DNA from: Actinopolyspora alba
GTDB taxonomy: Bacteria; Actinomycetota; Actinomycetes; Mycobacteriales; Pseudonocardiaceae
Assembly (NCBI RefSeq): GCF_900112765.1
Contig: NZ_FOMZ01000005.1
Coordinates: 110,084 to 174,083 of the forward strand
Direction of reading: 5' to 3'
DNA: 64,000 nucleotides
Every line of letters begins with the position of its first letter. Positions within the stretch are counted from its first letter, which is position 1. The position numbers and the translations under genes were made by a program. The notes beneath the pieces are model-generated. The model saw nothing but the letters and a program-made list of their open reading frames with translations, was not told where the DNA came from and made no database searches. This document shows, in pieces, positions 16,937 to 24,524 of the stretch.

Positions 16937-19594
16937 TCAGTTGACCCGGAGCACCGTCTCGCCCAACTCCGGAGCCCCCTTCGGGTATTCCCGCGTGGTC
17001 CGCGCCCACAGCCACGACTCGAACCGCTCCTCGGAGAGCGGACGGGATATGAGGTATCCCTGCGCGGTGTCACACCCCATCCGCACGAGCTGGTCCCTGG
17101 CGGCGTCGTCCTCGACCCCTTCCGCGACCACGCTCAGCTCCAGCGAGTGCCCCAGCTCGACGATGGAACGCACCACCGCCATATCGCTGAGATCGGTTCC
17201 CATGCCGAGCACGAAACTCTTGTCGATCTTGACCTCGTCGACCGGAAGTTGCCTGAGGTACGCCAGCGAGGAGTAGCCGGTTCCGAAGTCGTCGACCGCC
17301 AGCACCACGCCCAGCGCCCGCAGTCTGCGCAGCACCGGCAACGAGCGGTCCGGATCGGCCATCACGCTGGACTCGGTCAGCTCGAAGGTCAACAACCCGG
17401 GCGGCACATCGTGCCGGTCGAACGCCTCCCGCACCCGCTCGGGAAACGTCTCGTCGGCGAGGTTGCGCACCGAGAGGTTGACCGCCACCGAAAGCCGCAA
17501 CCCCCGGTCCAGCCAGTCCCGGATGCGGATCAGCGCGCGTTCCAGCACGAACTCGGTGAGCGCGTCCACCAGCCCGGTGGCCTCCACGACCGGCACGAAC
17601 TCGTCCGGTGAGAGACGCCCGTACTCCGGGTGCGACCAACGCACCAGCGCCTCGGCGCCGACGATGCGCTTACCGGGCAGCGCGACCTTGGGCTGGTAGT
17701 GCACCTCGATCTGACCGCTCTCCAGCGCCTGCCGGAACTGGGTAACCAGCTGGAAGCGCCGCAGGAAGATCTGCCCCATGCTCGGGACGTAACCCCGCAC
17801 GCCGTCCTCGCCGGTGCGCGCGGCGCGCACCGCCACGTCGGCACGTTGCAGCAGCACGTCCACGTCGCCCTCGGTGTCCTCCTCCGCAGGCACGGAGGAG
17901 ACGTACCCGGCCACGGCCGTGGCCTCCACCACGAGCTTGTCGAGCGGGTAGGGCTCGGCTATCAGCTCGCGCAGCGCACCCGCGATCTCCGCGGCCTGCG
18001 CCTCGGTGTGCCCCCGCAGCAGCACCGCGAAGGAGTTCGCCTCCAGTCGTGCGACCGGCACGTGCGCCCCGAGGTACTCGCGCATCCGCCTGCCCGCCGC
18101 GACGATCATCCGGTCGCCCCAGGCATAGCCGAGCGCCTCACTGACCGTGGTGAGCAGTTCGAGATCGACACGCAGCACCACGGCGGTGTTCTCCTGCAGC
18201 GCCTCCGCGGACATCTCGCGGAAACCGGTGCGGTTGAGCAGCCCGGTGAGCGGATCGTGATAGGCGTCGTGGCGCAACCGGGCCAACAACCTGCGGTTGT
18301 CCATCGCGGTGGCCAGATGACTCGCCAGGGTGTGCAGCAGCCTGATGTCGGCACGCCCGAATCCGCGCCACCGACTCACCCTGTCGTGCACCTCGATGGC
18401 GCCCAGCAGCTGGTTCGTACCGCGCAGCGGCACGACCAGAGCCTCGTGCGCCGCCCTGCGGTTCAGCGCCCCGCGGATGTCCTCCGGGGCGTCGACGCTG
18501 CGGAAGGAACGAACGTGCGTCCCCGGCAGTTGCAGCATCGAGCACTCGCGCAGCAGCGTTGCCCCGTCGGTGTTCATCTCCTCCGGCTGCGGAGTGCCCG
18601 CCACCAGGGTGCTGACCTCTCCCCTGGGGTCCAACGAGAGGCGCAGCACCACACGAGTGGCATTGAGCTGTTCCCTGATCCGTTCGGCCACCGGTTCCCA
18701 CTCGTCGATCGAGACCTGCTCACCGATGGCACTCACGGCCGGTGCGTCCGAATCGGACGGTACTCGTGCCGCGTGCTGCCCGGAACGCGCGACCCGCAGA
18801 CTCACGTCGCTGAGTGCCTCCAGGTCGCGCTGTTCGCGCAGCAACCCGGAGTAGGCGCGGTAGAGCGCCAGCACGCCGGCCATGAGCACCGTCACCAGCG
18901 CCCAGCCCCAACGGGTGTTGACCGCGAGTTCGTAACCGACGAGTCCGATGGAGGTGTTCAGCAGCCCGACGACGAGGGTACGGCCGCCGAGCAACAGCCC
19001 CGCGGACACGCGCATTCCGTTGCCCAGCGCGTACAGCGCGGCCACGGCGCAACCACAACTGATCAGCGAGGAGCTGGCGGCGCCGATCCCGGCGCAGAGC
19101 CAGAGCGGCACCACCTCACCGAGCGCACCGCGACACGTGCCCGCGATCAGGAACGGGACGGCGATCTCCCAGCACAGCACCCCGGCGTTGTACGCGACAT
19201 GACTGGCCGCGCGTTTGCGTACCTGCATCGCCAGTCCCGCGACGAGGTTGGCCGCCAGCACCACTTCGAACGGGGCGGTCAGCAGCCCGAGAATGAGCGG
19301 GATCTCGGTGAAGGAGATGGTCCAGCCGACTCGCTTGGCGTCCACGTCGATCGTGAGTTGCTCGGCCAGCAGGAACCCGACCGCGAGCAGCGGACCGATG
19401 AACAGCAGATCGGGGTCCCGGGGGAACGGCAGCCACAGCGCCACCAACAGCGAGACGAGCATCCCGCTCAGCAGCACGGAAAGCGAGAATCCCAGGAAGA
19501 TGCGCCGCCTTCGCGGCGACACTTCGGAGCGAACCGGAGGGCGGGGAACATCGGCGGTCAACCCCGACTCCGAAGAGCGGTGATGCTCGATCAT
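16937..19594 (-). CDS. Membrane GGDEF/EAL protein, probable c-di-GMP phosphodiesterase
   Basis: 885 aa from ATG 19594, with GGGAGGAG seven bases upstream. About seven membrane helices span residues 30-250, followed by a GAF-like segment (about 300-420), a GGDEF domain (about 435-590) and an EAL domain (about 615-870). The diguanylate cyclase signature is lost: where RLGGDEF is expected the sequence reads RLEANSFAVLL. All EAL hallmarks are present: GAEALVRW, NLSVRNLAD, ELTESSVM, DDFGTGYSSLAYL, KIDKSFV, VAEGVED. It should therefore hydrolyse c-di-GMP, with the GGDEF half acting as a sensor. It stands alone, with its own upstream region. Confidence 0.92.
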   Translation of the reverse strand: MIEHHRSSESGLTADVPRPPVRSEVSPRRRRIFLGFSLSVLLSGMLVSLLVALWLPFPRDPDLLFIGPLLAVGFLLAEQLTIDVDAKRVGWTISFTEIPLILGLLTAPFEVVLAANLVAGLAMQVRKRAASHVAYNAGVLCWEIAVPFLIAGTCRGALGEVVPLWLCAGIGAASSSLISCGCAVAALYALGNGMRVSAGLLLGGRTLVVGLLNTSIGLVGYELAVNTRWGWALVTVLMAGVLALYRAYSGLLREQRDLEALSDVSLRVARSGQHAARVPSDSDAPAVSAIGEQVSIDEWEPVAERIREQLNATRVVLRLSLDPRGEVSTLVAGTPQPEEMNTDGATLLRECSMLQLPGTHVRSFRSVDAPEDIRGALNRRAAHEALVVPLRGTNQLLGAIEVHDRVSRWRGFGRADIRLLHTLASHLATAMDNRRLLARLRHDAYHDPLTGLLNRTGFREMSAEALQENTAVVLRVDLELLTTVSEALGYAWGDRMIVAAGRRMREYLGAHVPVARLEANSFAVLLRGHTEAQAAEIAGALRELIAEPYPLDKLVVEATAVAGYVSSVPAEEDTEGDVDVLLQRADVAVRAARTGEDGVRGYVPSMGQIFLRRFQLVTQFRQALESGQIEVHYQPKVALPGKRIVGAEALVRWSHPEYGRLSPDEFVPVVEATGLVDALTEFVLERALIRIRDWLDRGLRLSVAVNLSVRNLADETFPERVREAFDRHDVPPGLLTFELTESSVMADPDRSLPVLRRLRALGVVLAVDDFGTGYSSLAYLRQLPVDEVKIDKSFVLGMGTDLSDMAVVRSIVELGHSLELSVVAEGVEDDAARDQLVRMGCDTAQGYLISRPLSEERFESWLWARTTREYPKGAPELGETVLRVN

Positions 19595-20017
19595 CCACGC
19601 TCCTCCCGCCAAGCGACCCGTTTCGTGGTCGCGTTACTCAGCGTCGATCGTGACGCACGACAACCCTGCTTGACCAGTCTTCGATTGGTGCCATCGTGGA
19701 TGGACCATCGAGCAGATTACTAAACCCCACCACTAAATGTGGCCGATTCATCCTCCGAAGCACACGGAAAGATCAGCGAGGGACACACAGCGCACCGGGA
19801 AACAGAACCAGGAAGAGATCACGCACAGCAACCGAAAACCGCTGTGAACCTTGCCGCAGCAACCCATTCGAAGGGGCACGGTACGTGTTGATCTGACACT
19901 TTCGGTAATAATCGCTGTTCCCGGCGCTCGACGTTGGTGCTACCCACTGGCCGGTCTTCGGCGAAGAACGGAACGCACCGACCCGTCTCCGCGCGGCTGA
20001 CTCCGGGCTTGGCCCCG
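19595..20017. other. Intergenic region, promoter of the EAL gene
   Basis: 423 bp between two minus-strand genes. An AT-richer patch at 19720-19770 may hold the promoter of the EAL gene. I see no gene, tRNA or clear terminator here. Confidence 0.4.
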
Positions 20018-21004
20018 TCAGTGCGGTATCCGGAACTCCTCGAAGAAGTAACGCACCGCTCGGTCCAGTTCGGCCAGTGCGGGTTCCGCTCCGGGCAGGT
20101 GACCGGATTCCGGCAGGGGTGCCGAGCGTTTCGGCGCGTTCAACCGCCCCAGGAGGCGTTCGGAATGCACGCCCGGAGTCCAGCGGTCGGCCTCGGGAGA
20201 GGCGAGCAGCAACGGTGGCGCGGTGAAGTTCGCGGGCGAAACGGCGGGTGGCAGACGTAGGTAACTCCGGAACAGCCGCAACGGAATCGTGGCGGCACCG
20301 CCGAGTTCGTCGGCGGAGTAAGTGGCGGCCAGCCGCGCGTTGCCGGAAACCGCGGTGATGTCGAGCAGCCAGCGCAGCGGAACCCGGTGCGGTGGGGGCG
20401 GCATCGGCGCCCGCGCCAGCGCCTCGGACAACCACCCCGCGCCGGGATTGGCGACCAGCCCGTCACGCACTTCCGGGCCGCGCGGATCGGCCAGGCTGGT
20501 GACGACCAACGCGGCCACTCGGCCCGGCACCCTGGCGGCGACCTGATAGGCCAACCAGCCGCCCAGTCCCATCCCGAACAGCACCACCGGTCGACGGTCC
20601 GCGACGCGCTCGGCCGCGATCAGGTCGATCACGCAGTCCACCCAGTGCCGATAGGTGAGGTGGGAACCGACCTCGGGAGTCAACCCGTGCCCCGGAAGAT
20701 CCGGTGCCACGTACTCCAGTTCGGCCAGCGAGGGCAACTTGGCGTAGGGCGCCAGCATCCTGCCGTAACCACCGATACCGTGCAGCATCAGGAGTTTGGC
20801 CGCGGCGTCGTCCCGCCGGACGACGTCCAGGTGCAGCGGGACGCCGCGCCAGGACCACCAGTGTTCGGTGGGCGAGTCCGTGGTGGTGCTGCGCAGCGCC
20901 CCGGGGAAGAATTCCTGGTAGCGCAGCCAGTGTGTGTGCTCCAGATACCCGGGGACGGCTTCGGCGGAACCGATGGGAGGCCTGGCTCGCGAACCCGAGA
21001 ACAC
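20018..21004 (-). CDS. Alpha/beta-hydrolase-fold protein with altered nucleophile
   Basis: 328 aa. The fold is clear: LLMLHGIGGYGRMLAPYA (oxyanion HG motif), YVAPDLPGHG, VVLFGMGLGGWLAYQVAARVPG, the late acid region and the histidine in LPESGHLPG. The nucleophile elbow, normally G-x-S-x-G, reads G-M-G-L-G here, so the catalytic Ser is Gly. Either the enzyme is inactive or binding-only, or chemistry differs. The start is uncertain: the GTG at 21004 has no ribosome site. It is divergent from the F420-type gene by about 28 bp, suggesting a shared promoter. Confidence 0.85.
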   Translation of the reverse strand: MFSGSRARPPIGSAEAVPGYLEHTHWLRYQEFFPGALRSTTTDSPTEHWWSWRGVPLHLDVVRRDDAAAKLLMLHGIGGYGRMLAPYAKLPSLAELEYVAPDLPGHGLTPEVGSHLTYRHWVDCVIDLIAAERVADRRPVVLFGMGLGGWLAYQVAARVPGRVAALVVTSLADPRGPEVRDGLVANPGAGWLSEALARAPMPPPPHRVPLRWLLDITAVSGNARLAATYSADELGGAATIPLRLFRSYLRLPPAVSPANFTAPPLLLASPEADRWTPGVHSERLLGRLNAPKRSAPLPESGHLPGAEPALAELDRAVRYFFEEFRIPH

Positions 21005-21032
21005 ATTACGAACATACGGAGCGAATCACCAC

Positions 21033-21458
21033 ATGCGCATCGACCGGGAGCAGGCAATCCGACTGTTCGACCGGGCGCGCGTCGCTCGGCTGGGTACCGT
21101 GGGCCGTGACGAGCAGCCACATCTGGTTCCCGTGACATTCGCGCTGACCGACGGCGGCGGACGGATCGCCACGGCCGTGGACCACAAACCCAAGACCACC
21201 ACTTCGCTGCGCAGACTGCGCAACATCGAACGGAACCCGTTGGTCTCGGTGCTGGCCGATCACTACTCGGAGAACTGGGACGAGCTCTGGTGGGTACGCG
21301 TGGACGGCACGGCTTCGATCCACTCGGCCGAAACCGTTCCGGAAGCCGTGCGGGCGCTGGGTGACAAGTACGAGCAGTACCGACGGCGGCCACCAACCGC
21401 GAGCCTGATACTGATCGAGGTACGACGGATCACCGGCTGGGCCGCCGCGGCCGACTGA
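21033..21458 (+). CDS. PPOX-class F420-dependent oxidoreductase (TIGR03668-like)
   Basis: 141 aa: MRIDREQAIRLFDRARVARL, then LVPVTFALTDGG, TAVDHKPKTTTSLRRLRNIE, NPLVSVLADHY, DELWWVRVDGTA. This is the split-barrel flavin/F420-binding fold of small actinobacterial oxidoreductases. Members bind F420 and reduce still mostly unknown substrates. There is no clear ribosome site; transcription may be leaderless. Divergent from the 20018 hydrolase. Confidence 0.88.
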   Translation: MRIDREQAIRLFDRARVARLGTVGRDEQPHLVPVTFALTDGGGRIATAVDHKPKTTTSLRRLRNIERNPLVSVLADHYSENWDELWWVRVDGTASIHSAETVPEAVRALGDKYEQYRRRPPTASLILIEVRRITGWAAAAD

Positions 21459-21472
21459 CGGCGGATGCCCCG

Positions 21473-21841
21473 ACCGGCGTCGATCTCTCGCGAAATCGCC
21501 GCGCCGCTGGGCGAGTCCTACAGTGCGCATGGGGCGGTTCCCCGCGCGGAAGGCGTCAATTTCCCACGAAATCGCCGCCGCAGTGGGCGGTGCGGCCCCC
21601 GAACTCCGTCGATTTCCCACGAAATCGCCGCGCCGCTACGACGCGGGGCCGAGCTCCCACCACCCTCGCAGGCCGAACCCCCACCACCCCCGCAAACGGC
21701 ACCGCCCGGGGTTCTCCCGTGCGGCTCTCGCGAGGACGCCGGAGACGTTGTGTAGGTCGCTACCCGATGTCGCCGGACCCGCAGCGAGAGCCGTGCGAGA
21801 GGTTCCGCAACAGCACCACCCACGAAAATCGCGCGGACTAA
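21473..21841. repeat. Dispersed repeat locus R2 (B, B, B, linker, A-)
   Basis: Between convergent genes. Three 18-bp palindromes at 21481-21498 (one arm base differs), 21557-21574 and 21610-21627, then a linker with CCACCACCC blocks, then hairpin A in minus orientation. From 21586 to 21680 it is identical base for base to 63906-64000. Confidence 0.9.
21711..21808 (-). repeat. Repeat hairpin A, copy R2
   Basis: Outer arms GGCTCTCGC (21723-21731) and GCGAGAGCC (21784-21792). Inner arms CCGGAGAC / GTCGCCGG, seven of eight paired. Loop contains GTAGGTCGCTAC, the complement of the core in R1. Confidence 0.88.
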
Positions 21842-21851
21842 CTACGCAAAG

Positions 21852-21898
21852 GCGTCCCGCGCTCAACCGGCCTGGGGGTCACCGGGAGCGCGGGACGC
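21852..21898. terminator. Long perfect hairpin between convergent genes
   Basis: 13-bp perfect stem GCGTCCCGCGCTC / GAGCGCGGGACGC with a 21-base loop, just before the 21957 gene's stop. It probably ends that minus-strand gene. Confidence 0.7.
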
Positions 21899-21956
21899 GT
21901 AATCGACACTACTGATCGGCCGCAGCTCCTGTCGAGTCACCGATGGGCCGGGTCAC

Positions 21957-22223
21957 TCACTTTTCCGATTCCGAACCGGTGGCTTCGGAGCCGCGACGCA
22001 TCCGGACACGCCCGGAGTGAAGATCCAGCGGTCCCGCAGCGCTCTCCCTGTCGTCCTCCTTGGCGACGGCCACCCATTCGGCCCGTTCCAGTCGGTACTT
22101 GCTGCCCGCCTCGAACAGCCCGTCCACGCCGGTGACGGTCTGTCCCGAGCCGTCGAAGCGTCGCGCGTACGAGTCGCGTCGCGCCTGGCGCCGCCTGGCG
22201 CGACGCAGCCGGTCTATGCTCAC
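21957..22223 (-). CDS. Small basic hypothetical protein, 88 aa
   Basis: The GTG start reads SIDRLRRARRRQARRDSYARRF, a highly basic helix, then VTGVDGLFEAGSKYRLERAEWVAVAKEDD and a Ser/Glu tail. Not recognised; the ribosome site is weak. The strong terminator after it and the sensible mid-section support a real gene. It may be a nucleic-acid-binding small protein, but this is inference from charge only. Confidence 0.5.
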   Translation of the reverse strand: MSIDRLRRARRRQARRDSYARRFDGSGQTVTGVDGLFEAGSKYRLERAEWVAVAKEDDRESAAGPLDLHSGRVRMRRGSEATGSESEK

Positions 22224-22409
22224 ACCGCCACGCTAACGGAGCGCGTCACGCTTGCCCGGAACGGTGAGAGACGTGCCACACCAACTCCGCCGTGCCACCG
22301 ACGACTCCGTCGTACCACCGAGAACAGCGACTGTGACGAGCGACACCGAACGACTCCGAGTGCGGAGCCACCCCGCGACCCGCTCGAAGAACTTCAATAG
22401 GGTTTCGGT

Positions 22410-22727
22410 GTGCAGCAGGATCCGTATCAACTCCGCGTGCGGACAGCGCGGTTGTCCCCGCTGGCCGAGGCGTTCGAGGTCGTGGATCGGTACGCCGAGA
22501 TCAATCACCGCTACCGCAAGCTGATCCACGACTCACGAGAGATGCTGGCGGCCACGGATGTGCGGCTGACCCAGGCGAGGGGGATGGGCAAGAAGCTCAT
22601 GGTGCTGGCGCGGGCAGCGGGCTCGGACTTCCGGGAGCGACTTTCCCCGGAGCAGCGACAGCTATTGGACGCGGGGCTGCGTCAGGCCGACGACCTGGTG
22701 TACGGCGACAGCACCGGGCAGGACTGA
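22410..22727 (+). CDS. Hypothetical helical protein, 105 aa
   Basis: The GTG start gives QQDPYQLRVRTARLSPLAEAFEVVDRYAEINHRYRKLIH. It is mostly amphipathic helix, including a basic stretch QARGMGKKLMVLARAAG. Family not recognised; no signal peptide or membrane helix. It ends before a strong hairpin at 22735 and is divergent from the 21957 gene. Confidence 0.55.
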   Translation: MQQDPYQLRVRTARLSPLAEAFEVVDRYAEINHRYRKLIHDSREMLAATDVRLTQARGMGKKLMVLARAAGSDFRERLSPEQRQLLDAGLRQADDLVYGDSTGQD

Positions 22728-22734
22728 GCGAACC

Positions 22735-22769
22735 GTCGCGGGCCACCGAACGAGTCGGCGGCCCGCGAC
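22735..22769. terminator. Hairpin terminator between convergent genes
   Basis: Perfect 10-bp stem GTCGCGGGCC / GGCCCGCGAC, 15-base loop, between the 22410 gene and the conservon end. Confidence 0.8.
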
Positions 22770-22813
22770 ACGGCGGCTGGTCCTCCGGGACCGGACACGG
22801 TGCCCGAAGGTGC

Positions 22814-23419
22814 TCAAGCGCTGCGGCCCGAGGCCACCCACTTGCTCATGGCGTACTGGACCAGCGCGATCAGGGCCTCCTTGGTGGAGGACTGATCGCG
22901 CGCGTCGCAGCTCAGCAACGGAACGTCCGAGCTGACTGCCAGTGCCTCACGCACTTCTTCGATGCTGTGCTGCAGCTTGCCGTCGAAACAGTTCACTCCG
23001 ATGACGTAGGGAGTACCTCGGTCCTCGAAGAAGTCGATCGCCGAGAAGCAGTCGGCCAGCCTGCGGGTGTCCACCAGCACGACGGCACCGATAGCACCGC
23101 GCACCAGGTCGTCCCACATGAACCAGAACCGTTGCTGTCCCGGCGTGCCGAACAGATAGAGAATCAGATCGGCATCCAGCGACAACCGGCCGAAGTCCAT
23201 CGCCACGGTCGTGGAGTTCTTGCCCGGCGTGGCGGCCAGGTCGTCGATCCCTTGGCTGGCCTCCGTCATGACCGCTTCCGTGGTGAGCGGAACGATTTCG
23301 GAGACCGAACCGACGAAGGTCGTCTTACCCACGCCGAAACCACCGGCCACCACGATCTTGGCCGAGCTGGTGGAGGATTTTCCGGTCTGCTGGGGCGCCT
23401 TAAAGCCGGCGGAGTCCAC
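22814..23419 (-). CDS. cvnD: Conservon small GTPase-like protein CvnD
   Basis: 201 aa. Walker A GGFGVGKTTFVGS at about 26-38, switch region FGTPGQQRFWFMWDDLVRGA and an N-x-x-D specificity loop (NCFDG) define the CvnD / MglA-like actinobacterial GTPase. It works with the sensor CvnA, the roadblock protein CvnB and the DUF742 protein CvnC in a membrane-associated signalling complex. Its start overlaps cvnC by 20 bp. No cytochrome P450 (cvnE) follows. Confidence 0.93.
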   Translation of the reverse strand: MDSAGFKAPQQTGKSSTSSAKIVVAGGFGVGKTTFVGSVSEIVPLTTEAVMTEASQGIDDLAATPGKNSTTVAMDFGRLSLDADLILYLFGTPGQQRFWFMWDDLVRGAIGAVVLVDTRRLADCFSAIDFFEDRGTPYVIGVNCFDGKLQHSIEEVREALAVSSDVPLLSCDARDQSSTKEALIALVQYAMSKWVASGRSA

Positions 23420-24017
23420 TCAACACCCTTTCCATCAACATCATGTGCGGTTCACTGCCGCTGTCGGTCACGGTCTGGTGGATATCGACCAGACCCTGTT
23501 CGGCCATATCCGCCAGCAGGACCTTGGCCACACCGAACGGCACACCAAGCAGCGCCCCGATCTCGGCAACCGACCGGGGCTGACCGCACAGCTGTACCAC
23601 TGACTGGTACTCCTGCCGCAAGGGTGTGCCCGGACGGTACTGCGCGCTGGTGGAAATAAGTGTCTCCAGCTCCAGTTCCACATTGGATTTGGTACGTCCC
23701 CCCGTCCACGCGTAGGAACGGATGCTGGCCGCTGGAGTGTCCTCCCCCTCTTCGGCCCGGTTCGTCGGTTCGTTCTCCCAACCGGCCGACTCCTCGGACC
23801 GGGCGCTGTCGGAACGCGTGCGCTCGGATCGCCGCGGACGCGGTGCGTCCTCCTGCTCCTCCGACCTCCGTTTGCTCCGGCCGCGCCCACTGCCGAAATT
23901 GAGCCCGTTGTAGACGTCGGCGAAGGTCGCCTCGTCCACGTCCTGCTCCTCATCCCGCCCGTACCACCGCCCGACATCGTCGGAACGACGCTCGTTGTAG
24001 CCGGAATCCCTGCTCAT
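23400..24017 (-). CDS. cvnC: Conservon DUF742 protein CvnC
   Basis: 205 aa. The first half is acidic and disordered (SERTRSDSARSEESAGW). The DUF742 winged-helix part covers about 105-205: IRSYAWTGGRTKS, LELETLISTSAQYRPG, SVVQLCGQPRSVAEIGALLGVPFGVAKVLLADMAEQGLV, ending MERVLSGLRRL. CvnC bridges CvnB and the GTPase. It lies 7 bp after cvnB and overlaps cvnD. Confidence 0.92.
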   Translation of the reverse strand: MSRDSGYNERRSDDVGRWYGRDEEQDVDEATFADVYNGLNFGSGRGRSKRRSEEQEDAPRPRRSERTRSDSARSEESAGWENEPTNRAEEGEDTPAASIRSYAWTGGRTKSNVELELETLISTSAQYRPGTPLRQEYQSVVQLCGQPRSVAEIGALLGVPFGVAKVLLADMAEQGLVDIHQTVTDSGSEPHMMLMERVLSGLRRL

Positions 24018-24024
24018 GGTGGCC

Positions 24025-24465
24025 TCACACCAATTGCTCTGAAACGGAGTTGTCAGCGCCCTGCAACTGCGAACGCAGCTCGGGCGTGAGAATTCGACCG
24101 ACTCGCTCGACCAGCATCGCCATCTCGTAGGCGATCAGGCCCATGTCGCATTGCGGTGCCGCCAGTACGGTCAGGCAGGAACCGTCGCTGATGGACATCT
24201 GCAGCATCATGCCGCGATCCATCTCGACTATGGTCTCCTTGACCTGCCCCGCTTCGAAGCATCGAGCGGCGCCCTGGGTGAGGCTTAACAAGCCCGAAGC
24301 CACCGCGGCGAGCTGTTCGGCCCGGTCCCGCGGCAACTTGTCCGAAGACGTCAACAGCAGCCCGTCCGCCGAAACCACGATCGCGTGAGCTACTCCGCTG
24401 ACGCGCTCCGTGAAATCGGTGACCAACCAATTGAACTGGTCGATCTTCGCCTGCTGAGATGACAT
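24025..24465 (-). CDS. cvnB: Conservon roadblock/LC7 protein CvnB
   Basis: 146 aa from ATG 24465 (MSSQQAKIDQFNWLV), with AAGGAGG seven bases upstream. The longer frame upstream is the cvnA intergenic region in another phase. Roadblock/LC7 features: HAIVVSADGLLLTSSDKLPR, EQLAAVASGLLSLTQGAARCF, MLQMSISDGSCLTVLAAP. It acts as the GTPase-regulating partner of CvnD. Confidence 0.94.
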   Translation of the reverse strand: MSSQQAKIDQFNWLVTDFTERVSGVAHAIVVSADGLLLTSSDKLPRDRAEQLAAVASGLLSLTQGAARCFEAGQVKETIVEMDRGMMLQMSISDGSCLTVLAAPQCDMGLIAYEMAMLVERVGRILTPELRSQLQGADNSVSEQLV

Positions 24466-24524
24466 GTCGCCTCCTTTTGCTTGGTTCGGCGGTGGCTGAG
24501 CGGGCGGAACTCGGCCCCACCTAT

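Noticed and set aside
17630..19723. 697-codon plus-strand open frame
   Set aside because: Antisense to the EAL protein, which shows all family motifs.
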